A stretch of 5,116 bases of DNA from an uncultured Oscillospiraceae bacterium (lineage in GTDB: Bacteria > Bacillota > Clostridia > Oscillospirales > Ruminococcaceae). The translations under genes and the position numbers were made by a program. Every line of letters begins with the position of its first letter. The stretch's first letter is position 1. Where the stretch lies: positions 1 through 5,116 of the forward strand of contig UREN01000101.1 of NCBI GenBank assembly GCA_900546885.1, in the 5' to 3' direction. This document shows, in pieces, positions 1 through 5,116 of the stretch. The notes under the pieces were generated by a model. The model had not been told where the DNA came from. It ran no database searches and worked only from the letters and a program-made list of their open reading frames with translations.

Positions 1-177
1 GAGAAGAAGTTTTATGCCATTACATTGTCATACAGATCCCGGCTCATTGATAGATATCGGAAGCTCTGCTTTACCGAACCGGTTTTCATTTTTTTTGAAA
101 TGTATTATGGGATGGAAACTGGCGATTGTGCATAAATTTTATCCTGAAAATTTAGAGGCCGCTTGGGATAAACCATA
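1..177. other. AT-rich upstream region without an identifiable gene
   Basis: This stretch is clearly richer in A+T than the operon that follows. All three minus-strand frames are closed by stops within the first 46 bases, so no divergent gene reads off the left edge. On the plus strand three frames enter from the left edge. One stops at 50, one at 135, and one stays open to 229. None gives a peptide I recognise, none has a convincing ribosome binding site, and the longest runs through the proposed promoter. Any of them could be the tail of an upstream gene, but nothing in the sequence selects one. I read the region as intergenic or 5' regulatory DNA. Confidence 0.5.
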
Positions 178-207
178 TTGCGGGACATGGAAATTCCAGA
201 ATATAAT
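178..207 (+). promoter_or_regulatory. Probable sigma-A type promoter for the operon
   Basis: A perfect -10 hexamer TATAAT lies at 202-207. Upstream, TTGCGG at 178-183 matches the -35 consensus TTGACA at three of six positions with an 18-base spacer. Transcription would start around 213-216, giving a leader of about 60 bases before the first gene. The -10 is strong but the -35 is poor, so the promoter may need an activator or depend on regulation. The spacer contains an 11-base palindrome at 188-198. Confidence 0.5.
188..198. repeat. Short palindrome in promoter spacer
   Basis: TGGAA and TTCCA flank a single central A, forming a perfect 11-base palindrome. It lies between the proposed -35 and -10 elements. 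A regulator bound here would overlap RNA polymerase. A palindrome this short can arise by chance in AT-rich DNA, so its role as an operator is only a suggestion. Confidence 0.3.
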
Positions 208-216
208 AAAAAAAGA

Positions 217-239
217 AAACGTAACGTAATGTTACGTTT
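217..239. promoter_or_regulatory. Candidate operator: 9-bp inverted repeat with 5-base spacer
   Basis: Arms AAACGTAAC (217-225) and GTTACGTTT (231-239) are perfectly complementary and separated by GTAAT. The repeat begins a few bases after the expected transcription start and ends 34 bases before the ATG of the dehydrogenase. That is the classical place for a repressor operator. It could also fold as a hairpin at the very 5' end of the mRNA. It is not a convincing terminator because only three T follow within the right arm and no T-run comes after. The binding family cannot be assigned from sequence alone. Confidence 0.5.
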
Positions 240-256
240 GGAACAAGGGTAAAGCG

Positions 257-265
257 AAAGGCAGG
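257..265 (+). promoter_or_regulatory. Ribosome binding site for the dehydrogenase
   Basis: The AAAGGCAGG stretch is an imperfect Shine-Dalgarno sequence ending 8 bases before the ATG at 274. The in-frame TTG at 268 lies only 2 bases after it, so ATG 274 is the better start. A second in-frame ATG at 325 has a cleaner AGGAG at 314-318 with a 6-base gap. That leaves a start 17 codons downstream possible. Confidence 0.45.
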
Positions 266-273
266 TTTTGAAC

Positions 274-1482
274 ATGGATATCGACACAAAGCAGCTTCCG
301 CAGAAATTGCAGCAGGAGATTATCATGACGTTCCAGGGATGCAAGCCGCAGGGGCACCTCCGGCTGGGGTTGGGAAGTTCTGAGAAAGTAGGGCAGGTGG
401 CAAAGACGCTGGTGGAAACTGGCCCTGTTCTGCTGATGGCCACGCCGTCCATGAAGAGACTGGGTGTGGCGCAGAAACTGCAGGCGCTGCTGGAGCAGGC
501 CGGCCTTGAAACGGACATGTTCACCGATATCCTGCCGGAACCGAAGGTGGAGGGCATGCTGCTTGCGGCCAAAGCGGTGAAGGCAAAGCCGTATACACTG
601 GTGGTTGGCCTTGGTGGCGGCAGCGCGCTGGATACGGCCAAAATGACAGCGCTGTTTGCCACCAGTGCGTATGACCCCATGACACTGATGCGCGATGAAA
701 GCCTGTGCACAGAGGGGCTGCCTACTATTTTGCTGCCCACCACGTCCGGCGCGGGCAGCGAGATCAGCCCCTTTATTGTCATCAGTGACAATGGCGACAA
801 GTTCTTTGTAGACCACCCCTGTGTGTACGGCACGGTGGCCATTGTGGACCCGTTGCTGACAGCCACCATGTCGCCGCGCATTACGGCGGCCACGGGCCTG
901 GACGCACTGACGCATGGCGTGGAGGGCGTATGCGGCGCCAACATGGCAAACCCGTATTCCATGGCTTTATCCGAGCGGTGTGTGGAGCTTGTGTTCCACT
1001 GGCTGCCGGTGGCTGTGCGCGAGCCGCAGAATTTGGAGGCGCGTTATTACATGAGTTTTGCCGCCGTGCTTGGCATGATGGCCTATATCCAGGGTGGCGG
1101 GCTGTATGCGCACAGCATGTCTTACATCCTCACAAAGCATTTGGGCCTTCCGCATGGTATGGGCTGCGGCATCACACTGCCGTATACGCTGGAATACAAC
1201 AGCGCGTATCTGGACGCTGTGCTGGTGCAGTACGGCAAAGTGCTGTTCGGCAAACAGGTGCCCAAGGAGGAAGTGCTGAAAGCGTTCCGTGATTTGGTGG
1301 TGCGCGTGGGTATGCCGGCAAGCCTGCGTGAGGCAGGCATGAAACAAGAGGATATCGACATGTTTGCACACGAATTGCACGATGAAAACTACCGCAAAAA
1401 GAACCCACGTGAAATGAGCATGGAACAGGCGCGTCAGTTCATGAAGGCCATGTACGAAGGAACCAGCGGCGAATGCCACTGA
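274..1482 (+). CDS. Iron-containing alcohol dehydrogenase family protein
   Basis: This 402-residue protein has the full length of the metal-dependent group III alcohol dehydrogenases (Fe-ADH family), which interconvert aldehydes or ketones and alcohols with NAD(P)H in the cytoplasm. The N-terminal dinucleotide-binding half has GGGS at residues 114-117 followed by ALDTAK, then the TTSGAGSE motif. The C-terminal helical half keeps four metal ligands aligned to E. coli FucO: Asp210 and His214 in GLDALTH, His280 in YAHS and His294 in LPHG. The usual conserved active-site His four residues after the third ligand (FucO His267) is Tyr284. It is the first gene of the operon and is followed 22 nt later by transketolase subunits. 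This suggests reduction of an aldehyde end product or oxidation of a polyol entering the pathway. The family is secure, but the substrate cannot be read from sequence. The start could also be ATG 325, since residues before it are not part of the conserved fold. Confidence 0.95.
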   Translation: MDIDTKQLPQKLQQEIIMTFQGCKPQGHLRLGLGSSEKVGQVAKTLVETGPVLLMATPSMKRLGVAQKLQALLEQAGLETDMFTDILPEPKVEGMLLAAKAVKAKPYTLVVGLGGGSALDTAKMTALFATSAYDPMTLMRDESLCTEGLPTILLPTTSGAGSEISPFIVISDNGDKFFVDHPCVYGTVAIVDPLLTATMSPRITAATGLDALTHGVEGVCGANMANPYSMALSERCVELVFHWLPVAVREPQNLEARYYMSFAAVLGMMAYIQGGGLYAHSMSYILTKHLGLPHGMGCGITLPYTLEYNSAYLDAVLVQYGKVLFGKQVPKEEVLKAFRDLVVRVGMPASLREAGMKQEDIDMFAHELHDENYRKKNPREMSMEQARQFMKAMYEGTSGECH

Positions 1483-1504
1483 TGAGGCGGAAAGGAGAAC
1501 ACGG

Positions 1505-2365
1505 ATGGAACTGCAACAAATGCGCCGGCTGGCGGCGGATATCCGCATTGACGTGATTCGCCAACTGGAAGCGTTCGGCGGCGGGCATATCGGTGGCAGC
1601 ATGTCCATTGCCGACACGCTGGCGGTGCTGTATGGCGGGCTGATGCGCGTGGACCCCCAAAAACCAAACTGGCCCCAACGCGACAGGCTGGTGATGTCGA
1701 AAGGCCACTGCGGCCCGGCGCTGTACGCTGCGCTGGCAGAATGCGGCTTTTTCCCAAAGGAGAAACTTCTCACCATGAATCAGAATGGCACCATGCTGCC
1801 CAGCCACTGCAGCCGGCTTTTGACGCCGGGCGTGGACGCAAGCGCGGGTTCCCTGGGGCAGGGCATCTCGGTGGCGTGCGGCTTTGCCATGGCGGCACGC
1901 CTGCAGAACAACCCCTGTATGACGTACGCCATCGTAGGCGACGGCGAGATGCAGGAGGGCCAGGTGTGGGAGGCCGTGCAGTTTGCAGCACACCAGAAAC
2001 TGGGCCGCTTTGTGCTGATTGCGGATATGAACAAAAAGCAACTGGACGGCCTTGTGGACGACGTGTGCTGTGCCTTTGACGTGCCGGGCAAGTTCCGCGC
2101 ATTCGGCTTTGAAGTGTACCAGGCGCAGGGCGATGATGTGGCCCAGATCGCAACGTGCCTGACCGAGATCTGCGCGTGCGGCGACCATGTGCGCCCCAGT
2201 GTGCTTTTGCTGGATTCCGTCAAAGGCTGCGGCTGCAATTTTGCCGAAGAGACGTTTGACAACCACTGGATCGACTTTGACGCCGCAATGGCGCAAAGCG
2301 CCATTGATGAAATAGAGCGCCGGCTGGCCGCCGGCCTTCTGCCGGGAGGAGGGGCTGCAATATGA
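1505..2365 (+). CDS. Transketolase, N-terminal (thiamine diphosphate-binding) subunit
   Basis: This 286-residue protein corresponds to the first third of a full transketolase. With the next gene it should form the two-subunit enzyme that moves a two-carbon ketol unit between a ketose donor and an aldose acceptor. Hallmarks appear in order: GGHIGG with His28, SKGHCG with His68, GSLGQG at 115-120, and the cofactor motif GDG at 145-147 ending with Asn176, which holds Mg and the diphosphate. The typical GDGEMQEGQ-WEA context is intact, and a late His254 follows the KGCG segment. AAAGGAG at 1491-1497 sits 7 bases before the ATG, which fixes the start. The last codons overlap the next gene by 4 bases, so the subunits are translationally coupled. 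Split transketolases serve both the pentose phosphate pathway and dedicated sugar-degradation operons. The neighbours here favour the second. Confidence 0.95.
   Translation: MELQQMRRLAADIRIDVIRQLEAFGGGHIGGSMSIADTLAVLYGGLMRVDPQKPNWPQRDRLVMSKGHCGPALYAALAECGFFPKEKLLTMNQNGTMLPSHCSRLLTPGVDASAGSLGQGISVACGFAMAARLQNNPCMTYAIVGDGEMQEGQVWEAVQFAAHQKLGRFVLIADMNKKQLDGLVDDVCCAFDVPGKFRAFGFEVYQAQGDDVAQIATCLTEICACGDHVRPSVLLLDSVKGCGCNFAEETFDNHWIDFDAAMAQSAIDEIERRLAAGLLPGGGAAI
2345..2365 (+). promoter_or_regulatory. Ribosome binding site and ATGA stop-start overlap coupling the two transketolase subunits
   Basis: A strong purine-rich Shine-Dalgarno sequence (GGAGGAGGGG within 2345-2354) lies inside the end of the N-terminal subunit gene. 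The ATG of the C-terminal subunit at 2362 overlaps the TGA stop at 2363-2365. This arrangement is typical of genes whose products are needed in equal amounts, and fits a 1:1 transketolase heterodimer. Confidence 0.8.
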
Positions 2366-3345
2366 TCAGGTTGACACAAAGGCGCGCACCCAGCAGCATC
2401 TGCATGCGCGATGCATACTGCCGGGCGGTGATGGAACTGGCTCGCAAAAACCCGGCTATCGTGTCGGTGGAGGCGGACGTGTGCTCTTCTATGGGGATGG
2501 AGCCGTTTCGTCAGGAGTTTCCCGAGCGCTCCATCAACTGCGGCATTCAGGAGGCAAACGCCGTCACCATGGCCTCCGGCATGTCCTTGATGGGCATGAT
2601 CCCCACATTTAACGCGTTTGCCACGTTTGCCTCGCGCCGCGTGTACGACCAGGTGGTGATATCCTGTGGGTTTGCCGGCGCCAACGTCAAAATTTTCGGT
2701 GGCGACGCGGGCATCACTGCCGCTTCGAACGGTGGCACGCATATGGCCATGGAGGATGTCAGCATCATGGTGGCCGTGCCGGGTATGACGGTGGTAGAAC
2801 CGGCAGACCCAGTGGCCTTGGCCGGCGTGGTGCCGCAACTGTTTGACAAGTACGGCAACGTGTATCTGCGCTGTGCGCGCAAGCTGGTGCCTCAGATTTA
2901 CGAAGAGGGAACCGATTTTACAGTGGGTAAGGCCAACGTGCTGCGCGAGGGCACAGACGTGACGCTGGTGGCCTGCGGCATTATGTTGGCCGAGGCACTG
3001 AACGCAGCCGAGGTTTTGGCGCGCGAGGGCATTTCCGCAGCAGTAATCGACTGTTTCACCATCAAGCCGCTGGACGAAGAATGCCTTGCTGAATGGGCGG
3101 AAAAGACGGGCGCAGTGGTGACGGCTGAAAATCAGACGGTGATCGGCGGGCTTGGCTCAATGGTGGCTTCCTGCCTTGCCAGAAAATGCCCGGTTCCCAT
3201 GGAAATGGTGGGTGTGCAGGACAAATTCGGCGAAGTGGGCGATATTCCTTATCTGCAAAAGAAGTTTGGCCTGACGGCTTTGGACATTGTGGCGGCTGCC
3301 AGGAAAACCGTTGCGCGTAAGGGCTTGAAGCGGGAAAGGAGCTAG
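2362..3345 (+). CDS. Transketolase, C-terminal (pyrimidine-binding and C-terminal domain) subunit
   Basis: This 327-residue partner supplies the pyrimidine-binding and C-terminal domains of transketolase. Glu64 in GIQEAN is the conserved glutamate that activates the thiamine cofactor. ATFASRRVYDQV follows and contributes the aromatic cofactor pocket. GGTH with His127, then MEDV, matches the donor-contacting His region (E. coli TktA His473), and VPGMTVVEPAD is typical of the family. Arg173 in YLRCAR fits the phosphate-side Arg (TktA Arg520). The segment usually written THAGL-x-x-GEDGATH is changed: Asp115 takes the place of the phosphate-contacting His461 and SNGGTH replaces EDGATH. This points to a divergent subfamily, possibly with an unusual donor or acceptor (inference from alignment by eye). 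The gene ends with TAG only 7 bases before the next ATG. A DXP synthase or a pyruvate dehydrogenase E1 beta is less likely given the adjacent N-subunit. Confidence 0.93.
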   Translation: MIRLTQRRAPSSICMRDAYCRAVMELARKNPAIVSVEADVCSSMGMEPFRQEFPERSINCGIQEANAVTMASGMSLMGMIPTFNAFATFASRRVYDQVVISCGFAGANVKIFGGDAGITAASNGGTHMAMEDVSIMVAVPGMTVVEPADPVALAGVVPQLFDKYGNVYLRCARKLVPQIYEEGTDFTVGKANVLREGTDVTLVACGIMLAEALNAAEVLAREGISAAVIDCFTIKPLDEECLAEWAEKTGAVVTAENQTVIGGLGSMVASCLARKCPVPMEMVGVQDKFGEVGDIPYLQKKFGLTALDIVAAARKTVARKGLKRERS

Positions 3346-3352
3346 AAAGGCA

Positions 3353-4186
3353 ATGGCGCTTTTACAATGGAATCAGCTGGCGGCCATGAACCGCCACTAT
3401 GTGCACTATTCCCTGCGGGATTTCTTTTCCACGCAGCAGAAGCTTGGCATTCGTGAAATCTGCCTATGGGCCGGTGCGCCGCACCTGTTGCTGGATGATG
3501 AAAGCCGTCCGGACGCCACAGCTCTGCTGGCCCTGGCGGGGGAGTACGGGCTTTCCATCCGCGTGCTGGCCCCAGAGTGCACACTGTATCAGTATTTTAT
3601 CAACAGTTGGAACGAAACGGCGCGCGAAAAGGCATTGGGTTACTTTACGCAAGCCATTCTGCTGACGCAGGAGTTGGGCGCGCGCGTGATGCTTGTGAAC
3701 TGCGGCGGCGGAGCGAAAGATATGTCCGAAGTCCAAGCGCAGCAGCATGCGGTGCAAATGCTCAAGCGGCTGGGCGCCGTGGCGGCACAGCACAGCGTGA
3801 CGCTGGCACTGAAAGCGGCGGCACAGGGAGAATCCAACATTGCCACCACACTGGGAGGCGTGTGCGGGCTGCTGCAGCAGGTGGCGCATCCCAATGTGAA
3901 GGCGGCGCTGGACGTGTGTAACGCCAACGCCAGCTATGAAACGGCAGGCGACTGGTTCGAAGCGCTGGGCAGTGACATCGCGCTGGTGCAGTTGACGGAC
4001 GGCAGGCCAGGTGGCCACCTTGTATGGGGTGACGGCATCGTCCCGCTGGATGATGTGCTGGGCGTGTTGCAGCGCAACGGATACGACGGCCCATTGGCAC
4101 TGGAAGTGAATGACTGGGGCTATTATGATGACCCCATGGCTGCCGATGCGCGCAACATAGCGGCGCTTCGCGGCCACTTTGCCTGA
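3353..4186 (+). CDS. TIM-barrel sugar isomerase/epimerase-like protein with degenerate metal site (paralogue A)
   Basis: This 277-residue protein belongs to the xylose isomerase-like TIM-barrel superfamily (AP endonuclease 2 / COG1082 type). These cytoplasmic enzymes normally use a divalent metal held by Glu, Asp, His and Glu to isomerise or epimerise sugars. It aligns almost without gaps with the next gene, with about a third of residues identical by eye. Shared blocks include N-x-H-Y-x-x-Y-S-L at 13-21, ELGA, HP-x-x-KA before Asp187, and GHLVWG. Asp187 and the final Glu251 are kept. The first Glu is Lys154 (neighbour Glu154), the His is Gln213, and the accompanying His is Leu211 (neighbour His214 and His212). 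The frame is intact and of full length, so this is not simple decay. It may be a pseudoenzyme subunit or regulator, or use a metal-free or lysine-based mechanism. The start at 3353 is fixed by collinearity with the paralogue. AGGAG at 3337-3341 lies 11 bases upstream. Confidence 0.88.
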   Translation: MALLQWNQLAAMNRHYVHYSLRDFFSTQQKLGIREICLWAGAPHLLLDDESRPDATALLALAGEYGLSIRVLAPECTLYQYFINSWNETAREKALGYFTQAILLTQELGARVMLVNCGGGAKDMSEVQAQQHAVQMLKRLGAVAAQHSVTLALKAAAQGESNIATTLGGVCGLLQQVAHPNVKAALDVCNANASYETAGDWFEALGSDIALVQLTDGRPGGHLVWGDGIVPLDDVLGVLQRNGYDGPLALEVNDWGYYDDPMAADARNIAALRGHFA

Positions 4187-4192
4187 GGGCAC

Positions 4193-4200
4193 AAGGAGGG
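4193..4200 (+). promoter_or_regulatory. Ribosome binding site deciding the start of the second isomerase
   Basis: AAGGAGGG is a near-perfect Shine-Dalgarno sequence 8 bases before the ATG at 4209. It rules out the longer in-frame reading from TTG 4179, which overlaps the preceding gene and would translate through this site. The ATG 4209 start also matches the N-terminus of the paralogue residue for residue. Confidence 0.85.
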
Positions 4201-4208
4201 ATAACGCG

Positions 4209-5045
4209 ATGAAATTGATTCGGAAAGACCAGATTTGTGCTTTCAATATCCATTATGCCTATTATTCACTGGAATACTGCCTGAACAGCCTGGAAAAGCT
4301 GGGCGTCACCAAGGTGGAATTGCTGGCCGGGCACCCCGGCCTATGGCTGGACCACAGGGGTTTTGAAGATACGCGACCCATCCGCCGCATGCTAGCGGAC
4401 AGGCACATTCAGTGCCCGGTAATTACGCCGGAAAACTGTGAATTTGCCTATCAGTACGGCGCGCCGGAAAAAGAACAGTTCGAGCGCAGCTTCCAGTATT
4501 TTGCAAACGGTATTCGCATGGGCGCGGAGCTGGGCGCAAAAATTCTGATGGCCAATTCCGGATGGGGCTACTGGAACGAACCGTTTGACGACGGCATCAA
4601 GCGCGCGGCCGAGATGCACAGCCGCCTGTGCGAAGTGGCTGAGGAATACGACATGTATATCGCGTGCGAGTCGCTGCGCCCGCAGGAATCACTGATTGGC
4701 GAGACGCTGGGCAAGGTGAAAACGCTATTTGACATGGTGAATCATCCACGCTTCAAAGCCATGGTGGACCTCACGGCCATGGCGGTGTCCGGCGAGAGCA
4801 TTCAGGAGTGGTTCGATGTGTTCGGCACCGAGAATATCATCCACGCCCATTTTGTGGACGGGAACCCCTACGGCCATCTTGTGTGGGGCGAGGGCAACCG
4901 CAATTTGCAAAAGGATCTGGAAGTGATGCTCGCTAACGGTTACCAGGGCGTATACAGCCAGGAGCTTACGGACGCAAGCTACTTCGCGGACCCGTACGAT
5001 GTGGACAAACGCAATGTGTGGAGCCTGTTCCAGTACGCTGAATAG
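4209..5045 (+). CDS. TIM-barrel sugar isomerase/epimerase (paralogue B, metal site intact)
   Basis: This 278-residue protein has the xylose isomerase-like TIM-barrel fold and keeps all four expected metal ligands: Glu154 in ACES, Asp187 in MVDL, His214 in IIHAHF and Glu252 in SQEL. The last lies at the end of a GY-x-G strand. By analogy with D-psicose/tagatose 3-epimerases and hydroxypyruvate isomerase, it should interconvert an aldose and a ketose, or epimerise a ketose, through a metal-bound enediolate. Glu154 and Glu252 would be the general base and acid. It starts 22 nt after its degenerate paralogue and probably arose from it, or with it, by tandem duplication. The TAG stop at 5043-5045 directly touches adapter sequence. 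It is nevertheless believable because the C-terminus aligns end to end with the paralogue (DPxxxDxRN then eleven residues). The substrate is unknown, but the transketolase neighbours suggest a ketose donor or shortened aldose. Confidence 0.92.
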   Translation: MKLIRKDQICAFNIHYAYYSLEYCLNSLEKLGVTKVELLAGHPGLWLDHRGFEDTRPIRRMLADRHIQCPVITPENCEFAYQYGAPEKEQFERSFQYFANGIRMGAELGAKILMANSGWGYWNEPFDDGIKRAAEMHSRLCEVAEEYDMYIACESLRPQESLIGETLGKVKTLFDMVNHPRFKAMVDLTAMAVSGESIQEWFDVFGTENIIHAHFVDGNPYGHLVWGEGNRNLQKDLEVMLANGYQGVYSQELTDASYFADPYDVDKRNVWSLFQYAE

Positions 5046-5103
5046 AGATCGGAAGAGCGTCGTGTAGGGAAAGAGTGTAGATCTCGGTGGTCGCCGTATC
5101 ATT
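5046..5103 (+). other. Sequencing adapter contamination (Illumina TruSeq universal/P5, reverse complement)
   Basis: From 5046 the sequence begins with AGATCGGAAGAGCGTCGTGT and continues for 58 bases. As I recall the TruSeq universal adapter, it matches the reverse complement at every base, ending in the complement of the P5 flow-cell tail. This is read-through of a library insert retained in the assembly, not genomic DNA. The true insert ends at 5045. Its minus-strand translation gives the well-known adapter peptide RRPPRSTLFPYTTLFRS. Confidence 0.98.
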
Positions 5104-5116
5104 AAAAAAAAAAAAA
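5104..5116 (+). other. Poly-A artefact after adapter
   Basis: Thirteen A residues follow the end of the adapter. A run of A is the usual output when sequencing continues past the end of an adapter-terminated molecule. It has no biological meaning here. Confidence 0.95.

Noticed and set aside
14..229. Small plus-strand frame of 71 codons upstream of the operon
   Set aside because: It has no good ribosome binding site and no recognisable protein features, and it runs through the perfect TATAAT and into the inverted repeat. Coding is possible but unsupported.
217..239. Inverted repeat as a rho-independent terminator of an upstream gene
   Set aside because: The stem is AT-rich and no T-run follows it, so an operator or 5' leader hairpin is more likely.
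105..962. Long minus-strand open frame opposite the dehydrogenase
   Set aside because: It is antisense to a clear Fe-ADH, its translation is rich in Ser/Pro with no recognisable domain, and it is a typical shadow in GC-rich coding DNA.
1439..2838. Long minus-strand open frames opposite the transketolase genes
   Set aside because: They lie antisense to transketolase subunits with intact catalytic motifs, have His/Arg/Ala-rich compositions, and lack ribosome binding sites.
4179..4208. TTG start giving a 10-residue longer second isomerase
   Set aside because: The extension overlaps the previous gene and the strong AAGGAGGG site, and the paralogue begins at the position equivalent to ATG 4209.
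5043..5045. Stop codon created by junction with adapter
   Set aside because: TAG lies wholly before the adapter start at 5046 and the protein end matches that of its paralogue, so the stop is genuine.
4725..5102. Minus-strand frame starting inside the adapter
   Set aside because: Its N-terminus is translated Illumina adapter and the rest is antisense to the second isomerase. It is an artefact.

Overview
The window is the upstream end of a compact five-gene operon, all on the + strand. It probably encodes catabolism of a sugar or sugar derivative in an anaerobic, fairly GC-rich Firmicute (Clostridia type). The phylum is inferred from strong AAAGGAG/AAGGAGGG ribosome binding sites, very tight gene packing, and a transketolase split into separate N- and C-terminal polypeptides, a form common in Firmicutes and archaea. 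Nothing in the window fixes the genus.

Layout. Positions 1-273 are visibly AT-rich and hold no gene I can identify. They carry a plausible sigma-A promoter (perfect TATAAT at 202-207), a small palindrome in its spacer, and a 9-bp inverted repeat just after the expected transcription start. Five genes follow: an iron-type alcohol dehydrogenase (274-1482), transketolase N-terminal subunit (1505-2365), transketolase C-terminal subunit (2362-3345, ATGA overlap), and two tandem paralogous TIM-barrel sugar isomerase/epimerase-like proteins (3353-4186 and 4209-5045). No gap between genes exceeds 22 nt and no internal terminator is visible, so one transcript is likely. From 5046 to the end the sequence is not biological: it is an exact reverse complement of the Illumina TruSeq universal (P5) adapter followed by poly-A.

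How the genes could work together (inference). Two isomerases, a two-subunit transketolase and a short-aldehyde reductase are the parts list for transketolase-dependent breakdown of an unphosphorylated ketose, formally like the described sulfo-transketolase (SqwGH) pathway. The isomerase makes a ketose, transketolase removes C2, the shortened aldose is isomerised, transketolase removes another C2, and the dehydrogenase reduces the remaining C2 aldehyde. A branch using a phosphorylated ketose, as in apiose/apulose catabolism, is an alternative, but no kinase is present in the window. The most unusual protein is the first TIM-barrel paralogue. It has lost two of the four metal-ligand positions (Glu to Lys, His to Gln) that its neighbour keeps, which suggests a pseudoenzyme, a partner subunit or a changed chemistry.
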